Below are positions 48,201 through 59,700 of a stretch of DNA of 64,000 nt, in pieces (positions within the stretch are counted from its first letter, which is position 1; every line of letters begins with the position of its first letter). The position numbers and the translations under genes were made by a program. The notes below the pieces were generated by a model, which saw only the letters and a program-made list of their open reading frames with translations, ran no database searches and was not told the origin of the DNA. Source of the DNA: Acanthococcus lagerstroemiae (Eukaryota > Arthropoda > Insecta > Hemiptera > Eriococcidae); contig CM063106.1 in assembly GCA_031841125.1 (NCBI GenBank), positions 10,664,001 through 10,728,000 of the forward strand, read 5' to 3'.

Positions 48201-51200
48201 TCAGAAATTTAATGTTTATGACAAATGAAAAATTTAGCATTATGGACTAAATCCCTCAATTTGATATTTTAGGGCAGGCTGAGTGGGTTAGATCTCTTAG
48301 AAGTCTCGGATCATCGGTAAGCTTTTTTTCTGAAGGTGCATTGGTAAAAGAGGAGGCGAAAATGCCGCCATTCCTTATCATTTTCGAATAGGAATCTGAA
48401 ATGGAGAAGATACTAATCACCACCCTCAGCCCTCTCCCTCACATCGGGCATCCTCCTTCATCACGAAACTTCTCCTTCCGAGCCTCCATCTCAAACACGT
48501 ACCTTCTCCCCCACACCGTGCCTCTTCTCCCGCACGAGTCCTCTCGTCCAACACAACCCTCACAACCCTCATAACGAAGCTTTTCCTCACTATCACCTTT
48601 TCCAATAAGACCCCCTCTCTAACCATAAATTCCCTTTCCAACCACAACCTCCTTCTCCACCAAGAATTCGCACATATTCCGGGCCTCCCTCACTATGACC
48701 CCCTTCCCCCCATCACATCCCCCATCTCAAGCCCCTCCTCAATCACGAACTCCAGCCTCAATCACCACCTTCACGAGATCCTCCCCTCCTGTGAAGAAAA
48801 ATCTAGTTCATACACCTATAAATGCTGTGTGTGACGGATCTCGTAATTTTCATTTTAAATGTGTGGGATTTCTAATTATTTTCCTGTGTACTTTATTCCT
48901 GTGCAAATTTTTTTATTTTCCTGTGCTATTATATATTTCCCGAAACTAAATGACACAGCGTTTACTGATAAACTTTTTTCAACGTTGAGTAGGTACACAT
49001 TTTTGAATCGGGGGCCCCATTTTGAAAAATTCTACTTTTTACGCTCTTTCCAACGATACTAATAACTCATTTTGTTTATACAAATGTTGGTTGATTCCCT
49101 TTTGCTGAATAGCATCCAAATAGTGTGATACGAGTTTTGGTGAAACTAAGAAAAGTGACAACTTCAAAGTGCCGGCGTTCCGCATCATTTTAGCGTAAGT
49201 ATAAAAACTTTTGTCATGTGAAAGGTAATTTTATGAGCTTTTCGATTACGTGTATCACTTCAGAGGTCATTCGGTCTCTGCAATTTTTCAATGCTAAACA
49301 AATGGAGAAATAAGTATGGCCATATTTCCAGAAAATTCTTTTAATTCGGCGACCCAAGCCTTTTTTTTTTTTTGTCTCGGCCAAAGATGACAGAGAATTT
49401 AGTTTCATACACAATCGAGCAAATATGTTGAAAGTAGATAGACTCTAGTACACATTTCAGGCTTAACTTCTTGAAAAAAAAAAAAAAAAAAAAATTCTAT
49501 AGAAAGATTTTTGTTTAGGGTGGTCATATTACCCTTCCCTACCTTAGGTGTCCTACTAGGCAACCTAAGTGTTACTGGTGACACATACCTATCTGGTATA
49601 CATAAGAATATCACGTCATTTCATTCTAATGTAAATATTTGAAGGGGGAAAAATGTTGACAGAGGCAATTGGAATGTCTTTCCTCACATATGATTGCAGG
49701 GTATATGCGAAACAGTATCCAAGACTTCAAAACTTCAACTGAAGTTTTGGATTCGTGAGATATGACATATTTTTGAACTGACATCTGCAATCAAAAGAGT
49801 GTGGATCGATTGTACCCATATGAAACTGTACAGCCCTATTACGGACTATTTCTAAAGATCACCGAGGAGTCTATGGATAAACGCCCAAGTTGGGAAGTAA
49901 TTTTCCACTGTCAGGCCCAAAATCAGAAGCCTTCAGCTCAGTTTTTATTTCCTGAACTCCTTGCAGCGTTCATTCCTCATTTTCTCCTACAGTTGACACA
50001 GTCCAGTCATTGTGGTCATTCAACGGGCAGCTAGATTAGCCTTAGTACATACTCAGTATGTATAGTTTATTCATTTGCTCTTTTGATTGACTTACAAGTA
50101 TAAAGCGAGAAAGCGAATATTTTCTTTCAGTTTAACACTACCTTACCACTATGTGCACATTTTTGGTTACCATTTTTTTTATTTCAGCGAAGTCTCTTTT
50201 TCTTTGCCCATTATTGATCATTATACTACCATTTTATTCAATTATTTCATTCCCCCAAATACTCACTTTTAAATTTTGTAACCAGAATTTCCTTTTTAAT
50301 TTACCGGCTTGTTGTTCAAACTGCGAAGCACCTTGTTGCAGTGCGTCTGAAAACAAAACAAAGCATTAATTAATTTCACTCGAGAAACAATGACTCGATG
50401 ATTTAGAAAAGAATAAATGAATATTAAACTATAGTTTCTTGTTTGATTAAAATTGAATAAGCAGGCTGTCTTTTCGGTTCTTGTATGGATTTCCTTTTTA
50501 TGTTTATAAAAATACAAATCGTCATTACTCACAACAGTTTAAAGCTATTAAAGATGCAAAAGAAAGAACGGAAAAAAAAAAGTCGGTAGAAATGACTGAA
50601 AAAAATAGTGGAAAGTTTTTACAGGTATAAGATTTTCTTCCGGTAATTAACTAATGGGTGAATCAAGGAATAACCTGAAAATTCACTTGCCTGATTTTAA
50701 ACTTTTCAACCTTCTTATTTCAATTTTTTTCTGGTGGAATACATGGTATACGTGTAAGTGAACACATTGTACAAGGTTGGTCCTACAAGAAACGTCCTAC
50801 ATATGGTGGGGGGGGGGGCCTTTCCATTGTAGTGTTAGAAAAAGACAGGACACTACTACGTTTTAATGTTCCAGGGTTACCAGAATGAAGATCAACAAGT
50901 GAAGTAACTGAGGTCTGAGGTCCAAGGATTTCATCATTATTAATAAGGTCAACAGCGTTAGAAAGTGCAAGGAAAACAACGTTATTCTATTGTAGTATCA
51001 TCTCTTCCATCGTAGTATTCTTCAAAATATAGTTTGATACTACCATGGAGGAAAAAATCATATACTAGGATAGAAAATTTTAGCGTTTTTTCAATTCGAA
51101 AGGGAACAAAACTGGTCAACATGCAAAAACGGAATACAGCAGCATCAAAAACATAGTGTTACTTAACGCAAAGTAGTTTAAGTCAATTTATTTGAACTTC

Positions 51201-54200
51201 AACTTCACAAATTAGAATGCTGTTTTCTGACAGTTAAATTTAAAAATTGGGAAAATTTCATGATTGAGTCATTAAACCTATACATAGTGGATCATCAGTT
51301 AAGGTAATTTTTTGCATTCAATAATATACCATGTTCCCTTTGTATGACGATTTAAATTTTGTATACTACGATGGAAAAAAATCAATTTCACCACTTTGGC
51401 GCCACTGGTAGACATATGTGACCGGCAAAGACGTTTATACTAAGTAGTATTCGAGCCGGGCAGCGCTTATCGACTACTCTTATCAGCGACCAAAAGGTGA
51501 AGTAATTTTGGAATCTAGCTATAAAAATAGTTTTAATCAAAAGAAAATTCTTTATTCAAAAAATTCTTTTCTCTTTAAATACTTTAAAAACGTCTTATTT
51601 TTCGAGATATTTCAATTTTAATGAGTATGTACATTAATGGGAGAAATGCATAGATTCACCTTTTGCTACTTATCACTTCGACTCAATAGCGACGCGCTCT
51701 GACGGATGCACGGCCCGAATAAACGTCTTTGGTTACCGGCTCGGAAGAAAGGAGGCTTACGTCGTTACGTCTAAAATCAAGTTTTTGAGAAAAACGCGTT
51801 TGAAGTTTGGTAACACTGTGTCGTTACGCATGTGGTTAGAGAAATTTACAAAATTCGAAAAAAACAAATATTGTGAATTATAGACTGTTTTCAACTCAAT
51901 TTTTCACGCTGAGTACGAATTCGATGGCTAATTTGGGAGCCGACCCTCCGTTTCCGAGATAAGCTCGAAAAAGTTGGGAAAATTGGCCAATTTGAGTCAA
52001 AAGTTTATACTACAGGTTATGCCTTCGGAATCGTGTTGTGTGACATCTGTGAGTGTGTGGAACATGTTGGAGTGGTCAGCCTAAGGAACTGCAGGTATGC
52101 GCACTGTAAATGTAAACAAACAATTATGAAGAGGTTGCATGGAAGTTACATAGTTGCATCGTGTAATTTGGTTATTTCATTTTGAGTTGTTGACTTAATT
52201 TGTGGAATGAGTGTCATGATTAACTAAAATACAAGCGTATTCGGATACAGCAATAATTTACCTCGATCCTGACTCTTTGAGTAGGTACAAGGATTTACTA
52301 ATGGAACCGATGCAACTCTTCATTATCGTTTGTTTACATTTACCGTACGCATACCTGCAGTTCCTTAGTCAGCCAGGTGCACGTTCAGCGGTGGGGTGTG
52401 GGAGGAAGCGGAGAGAAAGTGATAGTCAATTATAGTTCCTTATTTAAAAATTCTGTAATATTTCTAAATGGGGAAACTCACCTTAATATGTTACTTAATT
52501 TACAGAAATACAAAAAATCTCCCTAAAAAGAGTAGTCTATTCTCAAAATTGAAGGAGCCATGTATTAATTAGAAAATTGATATTTTTGATGAATTTTTTG
52601 CGCCTTCAATATTGAAGATAGACAGTTATATCTACAAAGTATTTTGTTACAAATAGTATGAACAATAAAATGCCATGTTTAAATTTCTTATTTAAACATA
52701 CCTATTTGAAATTATTATCAGAATTTTCAAAAAAATAATATTGAATTGCCCCTTCAAAATATAAAGTGTGCAACCAATTCTGTGGCGGAGATTGAAGATT
52801 GTCTTTATTCAGAACCACTCATTTTGTGAGAATAATCACACACATAGTCGTTAACCTTCTTCCTTATAAATTATCTGGGTTTTTTTTTGTTTTTTTTTAT
52901 TTTTATTTTTACAATTATCAATTTTCAAACACTTGTACAGCCGTGAAAAATAGGTTTTTTGAGGTTGGGTAAACGGGAGAGTGGATGCTCCTTAAGATCG
53001 AGAATATGAATCTGCAAAAACCCCAAAATCAATTTTTTGGACGTCAGCCCCCTTTCTTCCGAAACGGTCACATTATATTTAATTTTTTTTTTTTTGCCTT
53101 TTGTTATTTTCGAGTCACGCACGGGCACGCTTTCAGGTTATGGGCTCGGGAAATGTTGTCTGTATGTTGCAGAGATATCCAGCAGCAGGAGGGTGGGCGA
53201 GGGTGTTGGACCAAAATTCTACTACATGGGGGACGTGGTGAGAGTTACGAAGGCGGGTGATGAGGGAGGGGCATGAGAAGAGGTGGTCCACAGTGAGAGG
53301 GTCTTCATCTTCATAGTGTGGGCAGTTGGAGCGGATTAGTAAGAAGATGCGTATGTGTGAGGCGTGTATGTCCGATCCTTAGGCAGGTGATGATAACTTC
53401 CTCGCGGCGTGAGGAACGTTGGGACGTTGATCAGGGGACAGGTGCAAGCTTGATTTGTGCGAGTTTGTTGTGCTGAGAAGCTTGATGCCGCCACTCTTTG
53501 AATCACTCACGCAAAATGGACTGGTGAATGGCGGAAGTGAGATCTATTGACATAGGGAGTTGACGAGTGGGAGCTGTGTAGCTTGCTGTGCTGCTTGATC
53601 AACTACCTCATTTCCTGGGGATACCCATTTGTGGCTTGGGATCCAGATGAGTGAAATTCTCTTGATGGTGAAAGAAATGAGATGGAGAATGATATGGATG
53701 CGTTGGACGAGAGCGTGCATTGAAAGGCGATCGGAAATAGACGTTAAGGAGGAAAGTGAATCTGAGAGGACTAGATAGTGGGTGGATCTTCGAGCGAGGA
53801 GATCGGAACTATGCACTGTAGGATAGCATGGAGTTCGATTGTGTAGATGAAAGCTGTATTTTTAAGTCGGAAGGAATGTAGTAGACTATCTACGGAGTAG
53901 GCGTAAGCGGTGCGTCGGTTGTACTTTGAACCATCAGTGAAGCATAGGATACGGTCCGGAAAGCGGTCAAGAATTTCTTGCAAATGAGTCCGATCAACTT
54001 GGGGGTGTGTGGATTTTTTAGGGAATTCTGTAAGCTCGAAATTGCACAGTGGAAAGTTCAACAACCAGGGTGGGGGTGATGTATGGATTTTTAGTAGTGA
54101 CTTATAGAAAATAAGGTACAGAACAGTGTCCCTTCAAAGTGTGACCGTAAGTGTAGTGAGAATTTAGGAACATGGTGTAGTTTGGAGGATTAAAGAGATA

Positions 54201-55448
54201 CTCATAGGCAGGAAGATTAGGGTTGTGTGCTATCGTAACGAGAAGTTTGGCAGTGAGTTGCATTCGGCGGTAAGAGAGAGGAGGAATTCCAGCATCGGCA
54301 CATACACTCAAAGCTGGGCTAGTGTGAAAGGCGCCAATGGCGATAAGTAGACCCACATTTTGGACCGCGTCAAGAAGCTTTAAGTATGAGGGAGGGGCAA
54401 GTCCATATATGGGTGATACATAATCCATGGTAGATCGGATCAGAGTCTCGTATATCTGAATGAGTAGTCCTCTGCTACATTCTTTCGAAGAAAGTGAGAG
54501 GCACTTCAGAACTTCTAAATTCTAGTCTCACTCAAAACTTACTTCAATATCGCTTTTGGTCATGTAAATCAGAAGTATGATATTATCAATATTATTATTA
54601 TTATTATTTTTTGATAACACACGTTGGTACAGTCAACTTTAGTTAGAAAACTAAGTTCGTTTCAGGACACTACGATGGAACTTTTCCTCTATTTGAGTAT
54701 TTTTCTCAAAATCTCGTGAGGTGCGGGTGAGTAGGACATTGGTCTAGGGGGTAAAGGAGGTGTATCACTACCAATTCAAGGAGAAAGAATTATGCTAGTG
54801 TTCTTAATTGTAGAGAAAGAAGGCGGTTACTGCAATTTTCTGGTTATTCAGAGATTCACCCTAATATGGTAGTAACTGTAAATTTTAAAATATAAATCCA
54901 TGGATTAAATCGTCGTATTGTTTCATTATAAACGAATTTCGGGTAACACTGAGTACTTGATTTTTTCCTTCAGTTGCAACCCCCTCCCCCCCCCCCAAAA
55001 AAAAAAATGAAAAAGATATACTTTTCAGCAGGGGCATGGCGATGGCGAAGGAAGAGTTTCTCCATCAAGTTGGTAAGTTGGGAAGAGCTAGAAAAATGTC
55101 ATTCAAATTGGGAAAATTCGACTTCAAAAAGGCAAAACAGACCTATTGTTACCTGTTTTCCTGACTCAAATCATTAAAAAAAAAAAAACTCAAAAATGTT
55201 TTTGCTCGATCTTCTTGCGAAATTTGAAACTTCTCAATTGGGAAATTCGTCTGCACTCCCCTCCAATACGATTTGCTTTACTACGCTCCTAAACATAATA
55301 TTATGTTTCTTGGAAATTCGTTCGAACCTGCAATATGTAACTCTACATAGGTACTCAATAAAATCTTACCTGCTCTATCATCTAATTCTGATAATTTCTG
55401 ATCCCTTTCTAACACTTTTTCTACATTTGTTTTCATTATATCAACTAC
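42159..55448 (-). CDS. VAMP/synaptobrevin R-SNARE (3' four coding exons)
   Basis: Joined minus-strand exons are 55448-55370, 50346-50267, 46998-46947 and 42271-42159. Synaptobrevins sit on vesicles and pair with syntaxin and SNAP-25-type SNAREs to drive fusion. The fragment reads [53 protein letters not shown]. The central-layer arginine is in VLERDQ, and KRKFW lies at the membrane. A hydrophobic anchor [17 protein letters not shown] follows. A luminal tail of about 37 residues rich in S, T, N and Q is unusual, since vertebrate VAMP2 has almost none. The N-terminal exon (before VVDIM, phase 0) is upstream and was not found up to 64000. It resembles VAMP1/2/3, that is n-Syb/Syb; which paralogue is unclear. 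Confidence 0.92.
42917..43177. mobile_element. GTTACC-type MITE, copy 2
   Basis: The ends are CCCGATGCGCAATCAGTTAC and TTTTGCGCATCGGG, in inverted orientation. The inside repeats CGGAAAAGTTACCC, TTACCCTCAGATTACCC and GGGTAACTGG(C/T)GGAAT, giving a largely self-complementary sequence. It appears to be a tandem dimer of the 160-bp form at 5025. Confidence 0.85.
43755..43995. mobile_element. GTTACC-type MITE, copy 3
   Basis: Same internal motifs as 42917-43177 (ACCCGCGGAAAA, CCCCTTTAGTTACCCGGGTA), ending GGGAATATCGGG. The left terminus is decayed. It is also dimeric in layout. Confidence 0.75.
44517..44725. repeat. Fold-back element with GGTAATATCGGCCACT motifs
   Basis: GGTGGTAATATCGGCCACTC (left, about 44534) is inverted as GAGTGGCCGATATTACCACC (about 44670-44689), and the motif is then repeated once more. 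A second direct copy of the CTCATGACTTRT...CTAGTAT block lies between them. Confidence 0.78.
44800..45031 (+). mobile_element. tRNA-derived SINE, copy 2, 15-bp TSD
   Basis: The head GTCTGGTTAGCCGAGTGGAT carries a pol III A box, and GGTTCGAACCC is a perfect B box. The body is shared with 3493-3714, and the tail ends in GAA repeats. The flanks are the perfect 15-bp duplication AGACCTTGAAAGCAA (44785-44799 and 45032-45046). This structure is that of a recently retroposed SINE mobilised by LINE machinery. Confidence 0.95.
45204..45413. mobile_element. CAAGG-family MITE, copy 3 (short)
   Basis: It begins CAAGGACGTAACCAAGCG, has the G run, TTGGATTTTCCTGACTTTTG and C-rich right side of copies 1 and 2, and ends GTTTTGTCCCT. 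The right end is degraded, and no duplication was confirmed. Confidence 0.65.
45430..46230 (+). pseudogene. Non-LTR retrotransposon reverse transcriptase remnant
   Basis: Broken frames read [16 protein letters not shown] (RT motif where FADD is usual; the catalytic Asp is changed to Asn), then [16 protein letters not shown]. Further on are EEFKY and [18 protein letters not shown], and later [20 protein letters not shown] and [14 protein letters not shown]. This is the C-terminal half of a LINE RT with its conserved GHxIRHPG tail. Stops, frameshifts and a nested MITE (45512-45689) show it is dead. Confidence 0.85.
45512..45689. mobile_element. MITE nested in the LINE remnant
   Basis: The ends ATTCGGACTTCCCA and TGGGAAGTCCGAAT form a perfect 14-bp inverted repeat. 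Removing it rejoins the RT reading frame (FANDIAI to VEISKEE). Inside, CTTATCAACGTTAGGAT and its complement (about 45541-45609) form a second perfect 17-bp hairpin. Confidence 0.87.
46327..46659. mobile_element. GTTACC-type MITE, copy 4, with nested element
   Basis: It begins CCCGATACGCAATCAGTTAC and ends TTTTACGCATCGGG. After removal of 46354-46541 the usual GTTACC motif order is restored. Confidence 0.85.
46354..46541. mobile_element. hAT-like MITE nested in a GTTACC MITE
   Basis: It starts CAGGCCCGTATTTAGG and ends ATCCGGCCCTG, with an internal AGGGGCCCCTGGGACCC block. The flanks ccttctcc and ccttctag share the first six bases, consistent with an 8-bp duplication that has diverged. Confidence 0.75.
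46947..46998 (-). CDS. VAMP exon: transmembrane anchor
   Basis: The minus-strand acceptor is TTTATTTACAG and the donor is GTCT|GTAAGT. Phase 0 in and phase 1 out. It encodes [17 protein letters not shown], a single hydrophobic anchor. If unspliced it would read on two or three residues and stop. Confidence 0.9.
47900..49118 (+). mobile_element. TGGACGC MITE, copy C, split by a 952-bp insertion
   Basis: The left part, 47900-47989, begins TGGACGCTATTCAACA and includes GAGAACACGTGATTCGAAG. The right part, 48942-49118, continues with GCGTTTACTGATAAAC and ends TTGCTGAATAGCATCCA. Without the insertion and one duplication copy it is about 258 bp, the family length. Confidence 0.9.
47990..48941. mobile_element. 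Nested DNA element with 9-bp TSD and CACAGGAA subterminal repeats
   Basis: The perfect 9-bp duplication gaaactaaa flanks it (47981-47989 and 48942-48950). CACAGGAA occurs 16 and 38 bases in from the left end and, inverted (TTCCTGTG), at exactly 16 and 38 bases in from the right end. A third copy on each side lies at 60 and 53. A 9-bp duplication is typical of Mutator-like elements. The interior (about 48420-48800) is strongly C/T-rich with loose repeats such as CACGAACTTCTCC. No transposase was seen, so it is non-autonomous. Confidence 0.88.
50267..50346 (-). CDS. VAMP exon: second half of SNARE motif
   Basis: The minus-strand acceptor is TTTTGTTTTCAG and the donor is TTAAAA|GTGAGT. Phase 1 in and phase 0 out. 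It encodes (D)[20 protein letters not shown] then WLQNLK, the C-terminal SNARE layers and the juxtamembrane basic/Trp segment. Confidence 0.95.
52081..52368. mobile_element. MITE with about 60-bp inverted termini
   Basis: The left end CTAAGGAACTGCAGGTATGC with ATGTAAACAAACAATTATGA pairs with the right end TCGTTTGTTTACATTTACCG and GCATACCTGCAGTTCCTTAG. The flanks share the 5-bp direct repeat tcagc (52076-52080 and 52369-52373). No coding sequence. Confidence 0.87.
53160..54480 (-). pseudogene. Jockey-type LINE remnant with RNase H domain
   Basis: On the minus strand, from about 54480, broken frames read [20 protein letters not shown] and [19 protein letters not shown] (RT thumb). Then come ILCFTDGSK (54064-53771), [17 protein letters not shown] and [20 protein letters not shown], which are RNase H catalytic motifs D, E, D and H...D. 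After another break come [19 protein letters not shown] and a LTVDHLF-like piece in a second frame. Several frameshifts and stops make it inactive. It lies in a VAMP intron, same orientation as the gene. Confidence 0.9.
55370..55448 (-). CDS. VAMP exon: first half of SNARE motif
   Basis: The minus-strand acceptor is TTTTGTTTTACAG and the donor is AGCAG|GTAAGA. Phase 0 in and phase 1 out. [20 protein letters not shown] then ELDDRA includes the ionic-layer arginine. In animal VAMP genes the exon boundary before VVDIM is conserved, which matches this start. Confidence 0.95.
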
Positions 55449-56087
55449 CTGTAAAACAAAAGTAAATTAAATAATACATTAATGATAGATATCTTTTCTA
55501 CTCGCCACGATCACAGGATGCTGAAACTAAATAATTTGCATAAACAGGGTAGTTTCTCTCACTAAACACAATATAGTCTCATAGAGTGATCACTTTCTCA
55601 ATGGAGAGAGGAAGGGGCTACTTGGAACAAGATAACTATTGGGTGGTTCAGTGCATAAAAAGTGCTTACGTCAGTTTATTATAATTTTTTTTTTCTAATT
55701 CAGACTAGAGACTACATTAACCAAAATAATCAACTCAGTCTCTGTCACTTCAACAAAATCTTTTGAACCAGATCATCTGTTAGTCAGCGAATTAATTAGA
55801 TAACTGGGCGCTGGATATTGTAACTGGACCTGACAATCGATTGTTGTTGTTCTTATGAGAACCCTTAGAGAGAGCTGACTTATGAGTTTTGACAACGTAA
55901 CACATGGAAAAACAGAAAAATGTATGTAATAAGCTACAACTATCGCATCCTACTCGATAATCGGGTTTGCCGACTATTAATTATATTGACAAATGAATTA
56001 GCCCCCCCCCCCTAGAGCAACAGTTTAGCTACTGATTGAGTAAGTCATTATAATTGGTATCGTATTATATCTTCAATTTCTAATATG

Positions 56088-56700
56088 CGGCAGTTTCTAC
56101 GAGTATAAAAAGGGGTAACTTTGTCGATCAATCGAAGTCTCAGAAAACGCGAAAAAAGAAAAACAAAACTTTTTCGTCGAAAAAATCAATTTTGAGATTT
56201 TTGTTGATTTCTATAGAAAAATCATCGCAATAACAAAAAGACAAAATTTACGCGCATGAGAGAGAAGAGGGAGAGAGAGAAAGAGAATTATGAAAGAGAA
56301 TGAGAAAAAAATGCGAATGTCTGCGTTCGCTTCCTCGTGGTTTTTCGGAGCTCACGAATAAGTCCGATGTTCTGAATTGTTACCACGCAGAAGAGCGAAA
56401 AATTACTTTTCCAACAAGCCCTCGTCGAGACTGGTAACGTGATTCCGCGGCGAGTTAGGGCCGATTGACGGAGTGGGAGAAAAGGGTGTGTCTAACTTTA
56501 AACGCGTTTTTCCCAAAAACATGTTTTTGCGCGTTTTTCTTACCCTCATCTTTGACTGCTTGTATCTCCGGAACAAAAAACACTACAAATCTTGTCAATA
56601 GCTCGTTGGAATTGGCATTCATTCCTCTATTACGCACTGTCTGTAACTCAAAATTTGTCAGATCAACAAAGTTACCCCTTTTTATAGAAACTGCCACATA
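56088..56700. repeat. Inverted repeat pair around about 520 bp
   Basis: GGCAGTTTCTA with TATAAAAAGGGGTAACTTTG (about 56090-56132) recurs in reverse complement at about 56660-56697 (CAAAGTTACCCCTTTTTATA, GAAACTGCC). The arms are about 40 bp. This may be the ends of an unidentified element; a 150-codon minus-strand reading frame overlaps the right part and has no recognisable domain. Confidence 0.6.
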
Positions 56701-59700
56701 TATATAAAAGTGTTTGTTTGTCTGTAGGTGGGTGTGTTTTGTTTCTTCGACGTTGGCGGATGAACAGTAAGAGCTCGGGGATTCGTACTTTCTGGATGTA
56801 TTTGATGAAATCTGGAAACGTTTTAGGCTAATGAAATTTGGTATTCTTATATATTGAGAGGGGCACAGAATCCCCCCCCCCTTCAGGACCCCTCTAATTT
56901 TTTTCAACTTGAACTTTTCGAAAGTGTTTTACATTGGACTTCTTCACATTATATTAAAATTTGGTGGTTGTAACTGTCTCCCTTCAGCAATTATTAGGGG
57001 GTTGAAAATCTGAAATTTCTGAGACAAGCGCGCAAAGTACCTTATCATTACATCAGATTTAGGGAATAAGTTTAGGGGGAAACTTAGGAAACAATGCACA
57101 AAATTTTTTGCCCTCTCTTTGAAACGTTTCACAGATTTCTTTAATGTAATAAAAGTGAAGAGAGAAGTTTACAAAAATTTTATTTACAATACCATTTTAC
57201 GATTCACACTCTTTGAAAACCTTTTGATAATGTCTTTGGGCTGAATTTCTAACTGCCAAGACATTCTTCCTCCTTTATCTTCTCTTTCTTCTTCTTTTTT
57301 TCCTTTCCTTTACGTTCCTTTTTTTGAATTGGCGGGGCGGGGGCTTTCCTTTCCCCCCCGGCAGATTCGTCACCGATTTAACATGATCACAATACACTTG
57401 GATCTTTTTTCGTATTCATTTATGTACCACACGGCCTATTTTCAGCTCCGTATAATCTCCAAAAGCCCAAAAATTTCAGTTTTTGGAAAATATTTGTTCA
57501 GCATTTCTTCTAATTATCCAATTGAATTTTTAAAAACACCATCAAAACAACACAAACACGAAGCGATAAACTGCACATGAACCAGGACCCTCCGATTAAG
57601 TGCAATACAAGTTGAAGCTATTTCCTAAAACTTCCACAGGTTTCATCGGTGAGTACGGGATCTCCTAGCAACCAGGCACTGTACAGTGCTACCCATCCAT
57701 CACCAGTTGTTATTGTTTGTCTATATCTGTAAATGTGTCATGATCTGTTTCATGTATCAAAATATGAAATTACTACAGCTAATGATATTGTTCATTATCA
57801 TACGTACGCGGGTTATTACTAATCAAACTTTAATGCACAAGTTCACCTACCCATTCCGAAGAAACATGTATCTACCCGACATTAAATAGGTATTCTGCAG
57901 TGGCAATAAGGGATCCCTGTGTGAAGTAATACTTAGCCAGTCTCAAGTCTGAAAATCAAATGTGAGGGGAACTGAGCACTAGTAATAACTTACATGTACC
58001 GCGTAACAGAGCTATATACCAGTGTTCCTCTATCTAACTCACTTTAGCCTATAGTCTAGACGAGCAGTGAAGCGGGTCAGCCAGTTGAAATATAAGTAGA
58101 TATGACTAGCAGATAAGTATAAGACCATAAGTATCACAATTTGAATCTCTGACGGAACATTTTTAATGCCTTTTATGATCATCATTTCATTTCATTTTCA
58201 ATTTAACGGATGCCGATAGAATTAAACGAACATTGGATAGTTTTAGGGTGCAGGTCTGTACATCATGCGGCAAGTGACAGGGAGTTCTAAAATTTCTTAG
58301 GAAATCTCGTCAGAACAGTTGTTATTGTTATTTAGCTGATTTTTATTTGAAGAATCTGCAGAAAAAACTCACGATGGAGTGTAAAGAGGTGATTCTCCTC
58401 CCTTGATACACCTCTCTGGTTAATAAACTGATTCAATATAGTCCATGTTCTTGGGATTAAGGTTTAATGATTTGTTATTCAATCATAAACAAAAGTTATT
58501 TGTTGCCACTCAACTTATAATTACTTTTTCTCACCCGGTTATTGCATGCAGCACTCACTCAGAAAAATTGGAAGATTTGTACTCTAGTGCGCTGCTTGGC
58601 ATCTTTCTCGAAAGGTAACAAAATTACCTTAAAAATCTTACCTACAACAGAAAACTGATAATGCAGAAATTATAAATTTCTGATTTTTACAGCTCTTTCA
58701 TATGGTCTACGTGCAGGATTTGTTAATAGCCTCCTCTTGCGTATAGGCCTGCTCCCATGTCAAAATTTCTCTGCCAATCAAATGCTGAATTAAGAGCTCC
58801 CTACTAAAGATTCGGCTTATATTCGTTGTTTGCATTTTACAGCATACATATTCTGTCTCCCGGCGTCTCATTTTTCAGGTTTAAAGCTATATGACTAACG
58901 ATAATTTGCATTTAAATTTATACGTACACGTATAATTTTGCTCCTAATTATTTCATCCTTATGACGCGATACCAGAAAACGCGGACTGAGCATCTCGAGG
59001 GACAGGGAAAATTAGATCCAATGGGTTTTATGTATTCAAGCAGTGGACGAGACGTATTCGGGTGGAAAAAGAAAGGGAATACTGAAAGACTCGAACTCCC
59101 AAAAGTGCCGCGTATCGATTTTATTAAATTTTATGTGCAGCAAGCCAGCAACGAACCACGAACCATGTTGTTGAAAAAATACGCCATTAACATTTTCAAC
59201 CAGACACTCAGCACTCAGGTACCGCATTCAAAATAGAACAAAAGAATGACAGAACTTGCGTAGTATTCCTGTAGCCCTACAAAAGATTTAAAAGAGAAAA
59301 AAAGACTAAATATTAAAAAAAAGAAAAAAAGATATGTACTGTTAATAGCTACGTGAATTAGGTATATATTGTTCCTTTCGCAATCCTTTAATTGCCCGAT
59401 TAGATCATGTTTCAGACCCGTGTGAATTTTGTAACTGAATAAGTTGACAACGGAAAGTCGAATTCCGCGTAAATGAGAAAGTTAAAATGATGGACTGCTC
59501 TGGAAGTTCCATCTGTGAGTTCATTTTATGGTACTCACAATCAGATTTCAATTACATGTATTTCAGATGACGTCATTCGTGGAAACTAAAAATATATCTA
59601 GAAATACTATTCTGACACGTAAACCGAATGATATCTAGAATTAATACATCCATGCCAGTCTAGAACGAATTTTGTATGATATGTCCATTATTATCATTTT

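Larger units (their letters stand above)
46999..50266 (-). other. VAMP intron (3.3 kb)
   Basis: It contains the split TGGACGC MITE copy C (47900-49118) with its 952-bp insertion, and poly-A/T runs. No exon was recognised. Confidence 0.7.
50347..55369 (-). other. VAMP intron (5 kb)
   Basis: It contains a 288-bp inverted-end element (52081-52368) and a dead LINE (53160-54480, same strand as the gene). An ATT microsatellite lies at about 54590-54607. The remainder is AT-rich without recognised coding sequence. Confidence 0.7.

Noticed and set aside
48426..48647. Charged 73-codon minus-strand frame
   Set aside because: It is a translation of the pyrimidine-rich interior of the 952-bp nested element, with no domain.
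49801..50034. 77-codon frame near a VAMP exon
   Set aside because: It is on the opposite strand to VAMP, shows no recognised domain, and no splice context was found.
56455..56907. 150-codon minus-strand frame
   Set aside because: It has no domain, low-complexity composition and an overlap with the 56088-56700 inverted repeat. I could not support it as a gene or as the missing VAMP exon.
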